Shown here in pieces: positions 27,301 through 42,300 of a stretch of 64,000 nucleotides of DNA. The DNA is taken from positions 35,248,001-35,312,000 of the forward strand of contig OY754466.1 in the NCBI GenBank assembly GCA_963575645.1, read 5' to 3'. Within the stretch, counting starts at the first letter, position 1. Each line of letters opens with the position of its first letter. A program made the translations under genes and the position numbers. The notes under the pieces were generated by a model that had not been told where the DNA came from, did no database searches, and saw nothing but the letters and a program-made list of their open reading frames with translations. This stretch comes from Xanthostigma xanthostigma. Its lineage: Eukaryota > Arthropoda > Insecta > Raphidioptera > Raphidiidae.

Positions 27301-30300
27301 TACTTTTGAGAAATTTTTATAAGCATTTTTTTTTACTAACAAACACTTTTTATTCGTAGCTTAACGGTGTAACTAACAAGAATATCAATTTTTCTAAGGT
27401 CGAGCGCACACGTACTGATTATGCAGAAATTTATTCACAAATTCTGCATCTACTTAATATAACTGTAAGACTGACTGACTAACTGACTGACAACGCACAG
27501 CCTAAGTGGTGGATCTAGAAGCATGAAATTTTGCACAGGAGTTCCATATACAAGGCGTTTACTAATTGATTGCCGATACTTAAGGGTGTGAATCCTTGGG
27601 TGATTTTCAGAAGAAAAGTTAATATCATAACCTAAACCTCTTAATTTTTGAGCTACAGAGTGTTATGGTTTTAAGGAAAATATAACATTTTTATCATAAT
27701 TTTCTCAGCACTCTTAGATATTTTTATGAAATTTTAGCTAATAGTCGCGAACAGCTGTCATTCGTGTTTTTACGTATGACCTCAAAGCTGCTTGCTTGAA
27801 ATTTATCTGTGTTTTATGTAATTAATAAGTAATTAATTAATTAGTGTATTTAATAAGCATACTTACGACCGAGGTAAGAAAAACAATAGTATACACCACA
27901 CTGGCCAAAAGATTGATATCCTTGCACTGCGCATCATGGCGCGTAGTGGAAGAATATCAAACTTTCGGCCCTTGTGGTGTAATATACTCTAATATAGTGA
28001 AATAATCGCACTTTCTCATCAATATTCCGAGTGTGATGTCATCGTCCATAAGAGAGTTTTTCAAGTTGTCAGTTTCAAAAATATTCCTGTTGCCTTTAGA
28101 TACGTTTGTTCTTGAAGTGATCTACTTCGTGTCTTATATACTGTATAATATAAATCTACGATTGATTGCCAACTTTTCAAATAAAAATGCAAATTAGCAG
28201 GGAGGCATATCAGCTAGAAGATTTCACTGAAAACGATGAACTTGTTTTGACATATGAAGGAAAACATGTTCAAGTCTCTTTGGAAGGATATATTCGCTTT
28301 TCCATTTCATCTGTGACGATCTTCGATATATCTTTATACATAGATAAAAATCTCGTGTCACGATGTTCGTTCCCGCTAATCTCCGAAACCACTGAACAGA
28401 TTTTAATGAAATTTTGTAAATGGTGTAACTTATGCTATAGGATAGTTTTTATTAAATATTTTGTACAAAATTACGGTGTTTTGTGTAAATAAACTGTTTT
28501 AGTAACATGTAACGACGTCTCATAGAATTTACTCAGAAGCAAACAAAAAAACTGTTTTAGCACCAAGTAGCGACATCTGATAGAATTCGCACAAGGCTAT
28601 TAGTTCGGATGCAAATCTGGTAGATTTTTTTTAAAACAAGCTTTTAATAAAAAAAGAACTAAAAAGTTAAAAATAATTTAATTCCGATTAATACGCCGTT
28701 TTATACGTAATCTTATCACAGCCTCCATTTTCAAATAAAAACGTGTTACATTTTAATAGCAAGAGAGAAAAAACGAGGGTGTAACACGCTTTTATTTGAA
28801 AATTTAGACTGTGATAAGTACGTATAAAACGGCTTATTTCTAATCGGAATAAAATTATTTTTAACTTTTTAGTTATTTTTTATTAAAAGCTTGATTAAAA
28901 AAAAATTGGTTGTCTGTAAAGTCGGTTTACGGACGATAGTTTTACGTGATAACGTATTCCGTAATACATAACCTAAACCTCCCAAAATTTGGTTTCAATC
29001 CGCTTATCCTTGGTGTCGGAATGATAGAAATGTCAAAAGTGACGTTTGCAACTTACAAAGTATTATGTTCTAATAATAATTAGTTATTCCAATAGTTAAC
29101 TTAGAAGGCTTTGCAAATCACAAAATACTAATGTCAAAAAATAAACATTAGAAATGCAGCCGTTTTCATGTTAAGACAAGACATACGTTATTTTCTAATT
29201 TCCATGTACGGCAAACAAAGACGACCGACCGCGTCGCGCGCGCGCCATGCAATAGACAACAATGCATTTATACAGCTATTTTTCTATATAAATTTGTATA
29301 AAATATTTTTCTATATAAATTTGTATAAAAAAACTGTTTAGGCAAATTCTGTTATACGAAATCTATGTAAAATGTTCTCCTCTTTCGTTTAAGACTGGTT
29401 TCAAACCGATCTGATTTAAATTGAGCGAGAAATTAGCAAAAAGCACGCACAGGGTCAGGCGGAACGTTACGCGTTATGCGTTATGCGGTATGCGTTACGC
29501 GTTACGAACGTTAGGAACGTTAGGAACGTTACGTTACACTTTTTCGTACATGCAGCCGGTGTTTTATCAATTTATAATATTGGTGATTCATCAATTTATA
29601 AGACGTTATCACGTCAAAATCGTTTATTTATTTTCTATATTATTCTACACTTTATATAGGTATTTCTATTTAAAACTTGCATAGTTGTTTTAGATTATTG
29701 GATGACGTCAGTCACTCAACTTTACATGACCGATATTCAATTTATTTGATTGAGGTAAAAAACTAAAAGTATTTCGGTGCAAGGAATATATATAAAAAAA
29801 AAAACGGAAGAAATATAGTTGAAACGGGTAAAGCATTAAGGGAGTTGTTATGTAGGTACGTGCTTTGGGAGTTGTCTTGGGGCAGACAACCCGAAATGGA
29901 AATGGAATGTGCTTGCCCAACACAGTCATTTATTTAATGCAAAATGACTACAGGTACTCACATACCCGTGCAATCTGTGTTCAAAAGGCTAAATCGCTTA
30001 AATGTCGAATTTATGGTAATGTTGATTCCCGACGACCCACCTTGTATTAAACCGCTTTTATAATATAATATACTCGACAGAATATATTATTGAAGCCGCT
30101 ACACACGAGGCTGGGTTTGCTGCTGTAATCGTTGCTGGGACTTTCGCTGGCTACCGAGCTGGCTACGGGGATCGCGTACGTTATGGTTACAAGTTGGGGG
30201 TTAGAGTACGATAACTCTATGTGCAAAAAATTTAAGGCGTTTGTGGGGAGTTTTTTAAAAAACAATTACGGGGTCGCGTCGAAGCAATGGCGTTTTTTTT

Positions 30301-33300
30301 GCGCAGTGAAAAGGGGAAGGCGTCTGAGGAGAGTTCTTTTAAAAACAATACGGGGTCGTGTCGAAGGGATGGCGTTTTTTTTTTGCACAGTGAAAAGGGG
30401 AGGGCGTTTGGGGGGAATTCTTTAAAAAACAATTACGGGGTTGACTATACCAAGTGAGATGGTAATACAGTAATTCTACACCACTTGCTATGACGTGTAT
30501 ATGTGATTTCTAATATTGGTTAGAATAAAAAAATTACAGCGAGAAACGAAAAGTTTTAACGTATTTTTGAGAAAATTTGTGAATAATCCGCAGGTTTTTT
30601 TTGAACGTCAAAATTTTGCGTTTTCTATGACTTAAAAAAAAAATCAAAATTTGGGCACATCGAGTTATCGTACTGGACCCCAAGTTGGATTTCAAAATTA
30701 GAACCGGGGCTATTTTCCGTGCATGTTTTTCTGCTTGTTTTGAGCAAGCACCAATCAGAAAACAGTATCTTGTCACGTAGGCGACATGGGCAAACGCCCA
30801 TCAATAAACATTGCGTCATAGTATGTGTTCTGTTCAGAGACAATAAACGTTCATTTTATGTTAACATTCGAAATGTCACTGTTCGTGCACCAAACCCTAC
30901 TACAAAGCCAGCTTCAAAACACGCATCGTATGAAGCGAACACATAAAAACCGTCACAACATACAGCGTCACAGCACGCTTAAAACTGAACAGCCAAATCA
31001 AGCATGGAATCTAACGGCAAAACCAACCTCATGTGCAGCGACCAATACTTTACTAAGTATTATAATTACAAGAGCTTTAAAATCATTCTTAACAAAACTT
31101 TATTTAAAACGAGTTCTTCTAGGTCAGTATAAGTATAGATCAGTAGTTCCCAAACTTTTCTATTATAGCCCGGTCATGCTACCCTTTTTTGCTCTTCTCT
31201 GAGAAAAATTGCAATGAGTTGACAACTTTAGAATGATTAAAAATAATAAAACAAGAAATTAATTTCGTAGTAATTGACGTGCAAAATTGTCACACCAAAA
31301 TTTATTTTCCGTCGTCGGGACGCAACATCCGAGACACAAGTGCGCGCACAGTTGCAAGTCCTGGTACAGGCCTAATATTTTGTTTTCTGTGGGCACAATT
31401 TGATTTTCTATTCTACCAAATAGGACATTTGATTCTTATACAGTCTTAGTAGGCACCTATGAGTATTGTCCATTCAAATAAAACGGCGCTTATTGAAGCG
31501 ACACACTATCAACAAAAAAAAAAACAATCGCTAATTAACAAAAGAAGTCAAGCGCACTATCTAGTGTTAATTGGCTCTTCAAAGTCTACGGTTGTTTTTA
31601 GGGTCCCGTAAGGGTGGATCCTATTGTTCTAACTATTCCGTCTATCTATTAGGCCTTCTAGCTTCTAAAATCTAAACTATAAATGCTATACAATAATGAC
31701 ACATAATAGGTGTGTTTGGTATCGTGCTCCTGTGTAGAAAATATTAACACTTTGACACTATTCCGTTTGTTATACAAACGTGTAAGATACACTGATCAGC
31801 TTGGTATTTCTGTGCCGAACTAAAAACGTAAACACTAGCAGTTTCGAGTCTTGAGCCAGAGAACGTAGTGTAGCGTAGTCACGTGTTAGATGTCTGAATT
31901 TGACGACCGCTAGAACTTAAGCTGACACTTTTGATAAACCTCACGCATCAGTATAAATTTCTAGTCTACACTTCACTAATATACCAAACACACCTATTAT
32001 TTAAGTTGATTGTCTAAAATTATAAGAATGCTATTTTTTAGGGGGCTCGCGTAAATCAAATTAGGCGCTTCCAGCTAAAGCTTGGGTCGCGCCCAGTGGC
32101 GGATCCAGGATTACGGCAAGGGGGGGGGTCTTGAAAATTTTTTACTCCTTTTGAGGAGAATTCATGAAAAACATGAAAAGCTTTTTTTTAATTGCGCAGT
32201 AAGATTTTAATTTGAGATTTTTGTTTCTCTGGAAGGGGGGGGGGTTGAACCCGAACCCCCCCCCGTGGATCCGCCACTGGTCGCGCCTAAAAATGTGTAA
32301 AAAATAATTTTAAACGATAGCCATGTGGGGTGTCTGTGAACAGATCTCATCGAGTAGAGCAATTTTGACACAGTTTTAGATCTCGCTTGACCTAGAAACA
32401 CGAAATTTGGTATATAGTCCAAACTACTACACCTAATGACAAACAAATCAAAATCGGTCAAGTGGTTTCTCATAAACGCATGAGAAAAAATAGATGCAAG
32501 TGTGAAATCTTCCGTATAAAAATAGAGTCGGTAGTAGGTACTTGACCGATTTTTGTTCTGGCTATACTGCCTGTCGACTTCTGTTCAGGGAACAAACAAT
32601 TATCAAACATTTTTATTAAGTGTATCGTACGCCCCTGAACTGTTAAATTTATCGATCTCCGGCCAATGTTTGCGACGAACCGAAAGCTTTAACATATACC
32701 TTCGTGTGTTGGCAAATATACAGAGTGTTTGAAAATAATCGCGATTAACTTCGTGGAGTAGCAGATGCCATTAAGGCAAAAAATAGAGAGAGAGAGAAAG
32801 AGACAGAAATACATTACAGAGGCTCGACAAATGAGGTCATTAGCTGCTATTTAACCTCTTCGGACCTTATTTTTATATTTTTGAAACACAAAATATTTTT
32901 TAGGGTACCTATTGGATTTATTTAGGGTGTAATATTAAGGTATATTGAGTGAAAAACTAAATTTCACATTTACAGAATTTTAGAAAATCCCGTGTCCATT
33001 GAAATGGAAAAAATGTATTTTTACGATAATCACTAGCATAGCATAATTAGTAAAGTTAACGTCATAAAATTAAAATAGATATCCGCACAAGAAAATAGAT
33101 TACATTCTGAAAATGTGTAAGTTATACTAAGTAGTACATAATAAAAATGTAACAATTTTATCATCTTTGCGTGAATCCATGACTGCGGTCAACACTTGAC
33201 TCGGTATTTCAACCTACACCAATAGTATTTCTTCGTTTTGTTTGGGATGCCTACATCTCAGATAAGCCCCAAGCACAATAAAATATTTATGTTTGATATG

Positions 33301-36300
33301 TAATTACGCTAACTTAAAATACACTCGTTAGAATAATATGTTCATTGAAATAACCGCCAGGACCAAAGGGGTTAAAATCTCATGAAGTAGTGAACCGACT
33401 AAAAAAATGTTGAAACCAACTTGGGCTATTATATATTATTATAGGCTATTTGATTTTTATAAATTGCCTTAAAATGTTCATATCATAGTAATAATCCACA
33501 TGAATTTTTATCTCGCTCAAGTGTAATTGTCTTATATTGGATAAAACAGCACTCAAAATTTTAAATACATAAGTTCGCACGAAAACACGAGCCGCCATGT
33601 TTACCTACTGTGACGTCATTCTTGTAGTAGACAAACAAGTGCAAATAAGGCTCTAATATTGTTAACACGTGTCTCGTTTAGTGTTATCCATGTGTGTGTG
33701 TCCTGTGTTTATATAGGTATAAGTGTTTACTACAATTCTGACGTCACATTTCAAATCACGACGGGCAGCGTTTTTTGACATGTAAAAAATTATAATTTTA
33801 AAATTGAAATGATAAATCATCACACACCGATAATTTCTGATTTCTTATTAGATAAATTATCGTGTTCACATAATTTAATCATTTATTTTTTGTATAGTGT
33901 CAAATACCTTGTTTTAAGATAAAAAAGACATTAACAGTAGGTGAACATGTAAGGCAAGACGCTAACTAAACTATAAGAAAATGAGATACATTAAAGTAAT
34001 GTATAGAAAATTTGTTGATCTTGATTATTTCGTTGCCAAACACCAATGCAGGAAACAACCAAAATTGACCTAATTTCCGGACTTCCACCATATTAACCCG
34101 TCCTCCCACCATATTAGTAGCTACTTCCGTACTGTTCTCTGTACGGGCGGCGGTTTAATAATTTATTCACGTGGTTTCCGTCTCTTGAAATGACAGGTAC
34201 GTTATTTCGCGACTGTTAACATAGTTGGTAAATTTATGCGAAGCTATGTACCTGTCCTTCCAGAAGACGGACGCACGAGTGAAGAGGGATCAGTACCATT
34301 GCGTTTTCCCCGACAACTCTAAGACTTACGATTTTCGTTTAGGTTTTCTTGCGACTCAGCTCTCTAATGATGCTCTGTTTTGTTCCAGGGATGCATTGGG
34401 GGCGTCGTGTGAACGAAGAGGCATCGATTTATCCGCCTGTGAGGTGTATTTGGAGTCTCAGCGGACCCCACTATCAGTGCTGAGCGCGGACACTTCCTGG
34501 CTCGGCGGGAAACATCTCCGAATCACAGGTGAGCTGCCTGCGCCCTCCCGTAGGGCTCGTCACAGACTGATGGCAAAAGGGTGTCCCGTAATCAATCTTA
34601 AACCCCCTTCACTATACATTAAATAACTTGTTTACTTAGAGAAAAGAAACAACATCGGTCCCAAATAAATACACATCTTTATTAACCATCTAATACGGAT
34701 ACACAGGGTAATGACCATTCACTGCGACAAAAATAATTAAATCAATGTAGAGGACGCTCCAAGCACTACAAGTTTGTCCCTCATAATTTTTGTCGTAACT
34801 GCAACGAATTCAAAAGTATTGTGCAAGTATTGTTACATTAGCTATCTCTCTCTCTCTCCATATGTAATATTGTCAAAATTACTTTTCCTTAGCTAAGCAG
34901 GAAAATTGAATGTTGTTATTCTAAAAATATCTGAAATCATCGTTCGAAATGTCTGATATAAATCGGTAACCCTTATAGGCCCCACTCACGATCAAACTTC
35001 ATGCCACAGTTCAGTGTTCAAACTTAGAGTTCAGTGAAGCATGATAATGTGTGGGACAAATAAACACTGAAACCAACACTGAAGTCAAGCATGAACTCAT
35101 CAAATGCATCTTGATTTTTGAACGACTTCAGTGTTCAGTGTTCAAGTAAACTGCTGTGTGTGTGGGTTTTTTTCAGTTCAGTTTTTGGAGTTCTGTGTTT
35201 TGTACAACCAGAAGCCAAAAATCTCAATGTTGCTGCAAGTCTTTCTTGTGTAGAAATAGATTTTCGCATATTTGTATCCTGGTTCTTAATAAATGGGGTA
35301 GCTAATTCCAGTAAATAATTGTAAGTTAATTTATCCATTCGTAAATAATTATTCCAATCAAGCGGCTCAAGATGTAATTAATTAATTAAATAAACATGAC
35401 TTCTTGAATCACGCATTTCTAACCAATTTTTCACCCATATTCTTATTTTTTTTTCTTATTTCTCTGTTTTAAATACAATCCCACAGCTATGAACAGCCAA
35501 TCCTCACCATTTAAATAACTCATTTAGTTCTTATTAGTTATCTATAGTATAATATTATAGTATGTATATAATATATATTTTATATATCTATACTCGACGA
35601 GTGTATGCCAACAACTGAACCAAACTGAACACAAAAAATTTTAAAAACTGAGCAGTTTGCATGAACTGTGTGTGGTGCCAGTCAGTTTTTCGATTAATCG
35701 GTCCAACTTCACTGAACACTGAACTGTGGGCATGAAGTTTGATCGTGAGTGGGGCCTATTACAGTTCCAACAAAAGTCATGAGGGATAAACTTGTAGTGC
35801 GCGAAGCGCCCTATACATTGCTATAATTATTTTTGTCGTAGCTATAATAAAAGCCGAGAAAATTAGAAAACAAATTTTACACCTTTCAGGACCCCCTGCC
35901 CGCCCTGTAACGCAAATATTGTACACTTTTGAGCATTTGGGACATTGAGAGGGGCCTAAAAGCATATGCAAAAATTCAGCGATGTAGAGTATGTTTCCAC
36001 ATTAACATAGGGAAAATCTCCCTACCGCCAGGACTATATCTAATGCTATATTTTCTTAGTTAAATATAATATTACGTAACGCAGGCAACAAGCATTATAG
36101 GAGGTGTTTGCCTGGTACCGTCTAAATCAGTGATTCCCAAAGTGGTCTATATCGACCCCCAGGGGTCGACGACAACTTGCAAGGGGTCCATGTCAGCGAG
36201 AAAAAAAATTGGGGGTCCATGAAATGAAAATGGGGGTCCACCATAGTGAATCTCCTAACAAAAAAAGAAACAAACTGGACATCGTTAACCGAAGAGATTT

Positions 36301-39300
36301 AAGATTAATTCTAACTAAATTGATGCCAAATGTTGAAAATTTATTATTAAAGCATCAGGTTCATCCCTCACACTAAAAGCATTTATTTTTTACTTAGTTA
36401 TTTTATGTAACAGAAAGTAAATTTTAATTTGATTCGTTTAATTTGAATCTAATTAATAAATGTATAAAACTAAACATTTCTCACTACATTTCACTACCGT
36501 TATAAATTTAAATCGTTCAAAGTGAGTAGCACTATACCGGTTGTCAAAAATACATTTGAAATTAATTAATTTGCAAAAAATCAACATCAGATAAACAGGG
36601 GGTCTACCCAAAACCGAAAACATGGCAAGTAGTCTACGAGACAAAAAAGTTTGGGGACCTCTGGTCTAAATTATTCTAGAATACTGGGGCTTGAAGACTG
36701 ATAAAGAGATAATAAATATTAAAAAATTATTATTGTTTTAAACAAACTTTTAAACGATCAGGTAAAGATGTAGCTTTAGCATTATTTATTTATTTTATGA
36801 ATAAGTGTAAATTTGTTTGCAGCTAAAGACACGAGCAATAAGAAACAGAACAGTCATGTCAGGAAGTCATCAGGGGTAAGTGTTTTATTGCATGCTAAAC
36901 TATTGTTGCTATCAACAAACAGTGGCGCTCACCTGTTTTGTAGGTAAAGGCGCCTGTTATACCGACCACTTTTATATTCACTGTTAGCAGAAATAACCGG
37001 GTACAGAAACGGTGGGCGTTTTTTAGTATTTTTTACACATCAACATCGTTATCAGTGGCGGATTTAACAGGTGGGCAAAGGAGCATTTGCCCACTGGGCC
37101 CTCGACGGAAGGAATTAAGGGCCCCTCTTGCCAAAAGTTACTTTCGATTTTTGTTATTTTTGGAAAAATATTTTTGGGAGGCCCTTGTAGACAGCACACG
37201 TCAGATGTGCTCTCAGGGGGCCCTGTTATCTAAACAGTTGGAATGAGTGGAAATAATAAAAAATTAAAGTATTCGTGTATGTAATAAGTCAGTTATTATA
37301 AACGTCTACGATTTTCTCAACATTTGTCGAATATTTCTGACTTATTGAAAACGTTATACGGGGCTCTCGAGAGGCCACCGGCAGAATATAAAAATTCAGT
37401 TGGCATTGACTTTCAAATATAGATTGTATACAACAAAATCTCTAGAAGTTATTGTATAAGGGCCCTTAGGCAGATTTTGCCCACTGGGCATTTTTTTTTC
37501 TTAAATCCGCCTCTGATCGTTATAAGCCATTAGAGTCAATTCGTTTGTATATGACGCAAAATTGACACCCGTATTACATCATACCAAAAATATTGTTAAA
37601 CATTTCTTAACGCGAAGTAATTTCGGTTGCAAAGACTATGCGATAACTAAATAATATATTATTACTAAAATTGCAAAGTACACAATTAGACCTAGAGGTT
37701 GTGACCAAAAGTTCGAGAATTTTGTGAAGGTTAATATTTTGAGATTAGCAACGAGTACATACAAATCGACAGGACCGCTAGTATTCCATAACTATGAAAA
37801 ATTCGAATCCTTTGCATTGACGAGGTTTAAAATGTATATTTTCGAGAAAGAAATTTATCATTGGGATGATCTTAATCCTTCAAAATATAATTATATTGAA
37901 GAGAGTACTGGTCACATGTGGCAGAATCATTGATGCAAACCGTAGTGATAAAGTTAAATTTGTTGCAAACGTCGAAAGGGAAACCGCACGATATCAACAG
38001 CTGCCACTTTTTAATTTAATAATTTGATATCAACAGTTACACTTGATCTACTAACACAATTAAGTACTACAAAACACATATCATGCTTCTTCTTCGATTT
38101 TTCAATGATTTGTATAACTTTCATATATGTATTTACAAAAATACTTAGCGCTCAATGCTATACTGTATGAAACGCTCCGCATAGAATAGTTCACTGAAAT
38201 GCTGAGTAGATGGCTCATGGTCAAAGTAAAATCCAAATAGAAGGGGTAAAAGTGTTGCGCGTTTACTTTCTTATAATAATTATATATACCTATGTCATTG
38301 ATTTTTTTTTTTTCAGAGTTATAGAATGAAAACTGGCAACAAATTCTTTAGCGCAAGTACAGAAGATCCCAGCATATCACCAAATACTAGCATATCTTCA
38401 AGTTTTCAAGAGGGTCGACTTGGATTTCAAGATGGCGAAAGCAAAAAACAGTACAAACAAAGATGGTCTGGTTTTTTTAGCAATAATAAGGTTAGATTAA
38501 AATCTTGCGGCTTGAACTATTATTTTCTGGTGTATATTATATTAAATATGCCCAACTTAGTACTAAAGTACTTTTTACTACGAATATATTGGTACCAAAC
38601 ACTTTATAGTTCGGTAAAAGAGGATATTTATTTCAGATTTTAATAAAAGCGCTTAAAACCTTGCTGAAACAGCCTGCCAGTACAGAAACTTCTAACTGCC
38701 AGGATATAGGGTTAAGCGCTTCGGTACTTATATGTTTAGAAATGCCCTGATTATAACAAAATATTAAAACTCAGAACAGTCGGGAAGTTTATTGAATTTG
38801 CGGGAACCTACTCTGTGGTTCCCCTGGAATGTCAAAAACAATGATTTATTATTACTCTAAAGTCCACACTATTTCAAGACATACTATCCAATATACTCTT
38901 ATAACACTCGACAATATACCTTTCCAGGATACCAAAATGGAACAGCTGGTAGAGCACTTGAATGAGTATTCAAAAAAGGGAGTACCGAATAGTCAACAAG
39001 CGGTTGAAGAACGAACTGAAAGTACAGAGGTGTTATATAATCTCGAAGAAGACTGGAAAAAGTTGGTTACATGCAAAGGTTGGTAGTTATTATTTTAAAT
39101 TTTTGTATCAGGCAATAATTTCATCATGTATTAAACAATAAAAACTTTGTCTAATCCCACAAATGTTCGCTCATTAATTATTCACTACGGCCAACAGTTT
39201 TCGGCTGTAATTTTAAATTAACAATAAATTTACGTATTTTTTAGTAATGACCGAGAAACAACAGCAACAACAAACTGCTTTATGGGAATTAATTACTACT

Positions 39301-42300
39301 GAAGTAGCATATCTTAAAATGTTAAAAGTCGTCACGAATGTAAGTAATAAATAAATGTAAATATTAAATAATCAATGGCGAATTCCAAATTCGGTTTTAC
39401 ACCATTTCTTAGAAGCTATAATAATGAAAATTAGCTAAAATCTTCTGCAAACTTGTGTTACAAATGGGACACGCATAGAATTAATTTCTTTCGTAATAGT
39501 GAAGAGACGTATTATGAAAAAAAGTTATTTCGGGAACATTTTTAAAAATTCAATTGTATATCCAAAATAAATAATATTTTTTTACTATTTGTACATATAG
39601 TTAGTACAGTAGAACCTCGATAAGTTTAAGTTCAAGGAAAACGTTGAAAAATTTAAGTTATCGAGTTTTTTACTTATTGAGAGTTGATGTTAGAGGGGTT
39701 TTGGAAGCTCAATTTTTAACCTAACGAAGTTCTTTTCTCCTTGAACCACTTTTCACTGCTTCGATTGTTCTTAAATTGTCAAAATATGTTAGTGTGTTCC
39801 ATTTTCGCTTCATTTTATCACTCGTTAATTAATATTTCATGCACACAGCAATACGTAAAGCGATTTAGTGAAACACTGAAGTGAAAATTTATAAAATTCT
39901 TGATAAACCCTTTTGTTTGTATACTTATTCAGGATGACTCACTGATAGTACTTTGAGCTATGGAGGTCACCAAATATTATTTTAAGTTGTCGAGGGCCAA
40001 CAATCAAAATATTTGTTTAAGTTACCGAGGTTTTGTGCTTTAAGTAATGGAGGTTTTAGGTTTTGAGGGGAAGGGAATTCAAAAAATGAGGTTCTACTGT
40101 ACAATGAAATAAGCAAAAATCGTGTAAAATATTACCTACAATAAAGCTCTAACGCAAATGTTCACCACAAATGAGTCATGCCCGGGAACGTTCCCGAAAT
40201 GACGTTTTCAAATAAATATGCGCTTTGTCCTGACGGCAACTATCACGAAAAAAATATTTTTTTGGTAAAATTTGGTTATAACAACAGTCTGAAATGTTGT
40301 CGCAAAGTACAATACAATATTTTTCTTACAGTTATTTTTAGCGTGCCTACAAAGTTTACAAAATGCGAATATTTTAAACGAAGTAGATAAAACTAAACTA
40401 TTCTCAAACATAACCGAAATACATTCCACAAATCTAAACTTCTGGAGCTCTCACATTTATCCGATGCTCAAGCATACAAGAGAAACGGGAGAACTGTTGA
40501 ATCCTGAATTTCTTTTGCCTGGATTCTTGAAATTTAATGAGATATTCGAACCGTACACTAAATATTGTTCGGACCAATCAAAATGCCAGCACTACTGCAG
40601 GGAGATGCATTCACAGAATGAATTGTTCACAGCCTACTTGGTTTGGTGCGAGACTCAGCGTGAATGTAATAGGTAATTATTTCATATTCATAAAAAATGC
40701 CCGTGACAAACAGACAAACAGATATATTATATAGACAGACACCGCATGTCCGATGATTCTATAAGTGTTTCATTTTTACCCGTTTTGGTAGACTTCATTT
40801 ACTTATTTTATCCAGATTTGGACTGATCCACCAACAGAGGCGGATCTACATAAGGACTAATGGGGCTTAAGCTCTGGGCCCCCAAATTTCAAGGACCCAC
40901 AAAAATTAATTTATTATTATAATTTTTTTTATAATTTTTCATTAACAATGATCATTTATCGTATAATAAAAAGGAGTTAATATTAATGATTATCATTATC
41001 ATGAGTGAGTGTTGACAATTTTTTGGGTGACTTTAGACAATTTTAGGGTGAATTTGAATAACTTTATAGTATTATTTGTTTGATCTGATTTTGATTTCAT
41101 TAAATTGAATTTTAAATCCCCATTTAATGATTTTTAATTTAGCCAAAAATGGGGCCTCATTGGACTTCAATAAGCCCTAGGTCGCGGAAAAACCTAGATC
41201 CACCCCTGTTCAATCTAGCTCATAAAAATAAATTTCATGATTATCGGTAATTTTTAAAGCACGCAACGCGCACTCATGTTTTTCAATACAATTTTAGTAT
41301 AAGAAATGGTTTTCATTACATCTCCCGCACGATGATAATACATTTGTTATAAGTAATAACGTAACAACTGTTAAATTGTTTTTAGACTGAGGCTAATGGA
41401 TATACTAGTGAGACCAATGCAACGATTAACAAAATATGGATTGCTGCTCAAAGCCATTATTAAAAATTCTGAATTAGAGAGGCATAAAGAATGCCTAACT
41501 ACTATGGTAAGTTTCTATATTTAAATTTTGTACATCTTTGCGTACAATAGACTGGAATGGATAATAAAAAGACCTGACGAAACGCTGCACCACCTCTCTC
41601 ATCCGAGCTGTTGACGTGCGGATGTGGGTGTGTGTAAAGGGTGTTTTTTCGGTCTAATTGGCTAATGTTTTACCATTGGACCTAAAAAAAATCTCCCAAA
41701 ATTTCAGCTTCCTAGATCAAACCTGTGAACTACACAAACCGAGTTTATTTCCCATTTAATTAACATGGGAAAAACGATATTATTACTCAAACATGGATAA
41801 CTGGTAGAATTTTTTTTAATCGTTAATAGCATTTTGTAGAAAACTAAATTTCCCACAAAAAATTTCCTTAGTACTAAATCCGTGAATTCATTATTTTCAA
41901 AGATATGTAACATTTTCATAAAAATCGGATTTCATTAAATTAACTTTTAAATGAGCACATCTTTGAAAATAATGAATTCACGGATTTAGTACTAAGCACA
42001 TTTTTTGTGGGAAATTTAATTCTCTACAAAATGCTGCTACTAAAAATTAAAAACATTTTTTTTTTCTACCAGCCATCCATGCTTGAGTAAAAAGATCATT
42101 TTTTCCATGTTAATTAAATGGGAAATAAACTCGGTTTGTGCAGTTCACAGGTTTGATCTAGGAAGCTAAAATTTTGGAAGATTTGTTTTTAGGTCCAATG
42201 CTAAAACATTAGCCAATGGGACCGAACAAAAAAATTAAAATAAATATGCACCCTAGCGCGTCCTAATGATTTATGCATACATGTTTAGAAGTTTCATTTC

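Larger units (their letters stand above)
3348..34388 (+). other. 31-kb intron of the GEF gene, repeat-filled
   Basis: A single phase-2 intron of 31,041 bp inferred from matching splice phases on either side. It interrupts the beginning of the Ras-binding-like domain. It contains most of the mobile elements listed below and no host coding exon that I could recognise. A further unrecognised exon, or a nested promoter, cannot be excluded without transcript data. Confidence 0.75.

Noticed and set aside
28166-28492. 108-codon open frame
   Set aside because: No domain, no splice or homology support, and composition like the surrounding intron.
30132-31202. Open frames of 97 and 125 codons
   Set aside because: They follow the tandem units and the inverted-repeat element; repeated motifs such as ACTGCGCA explain them.
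34225-34626. Independent 133-codon ORF around the Ras-binding exon
   Set aside because: Acceptor and donor at 34387 and 34529 and phase agreement show only the middle part is coding, as a GEF exon.
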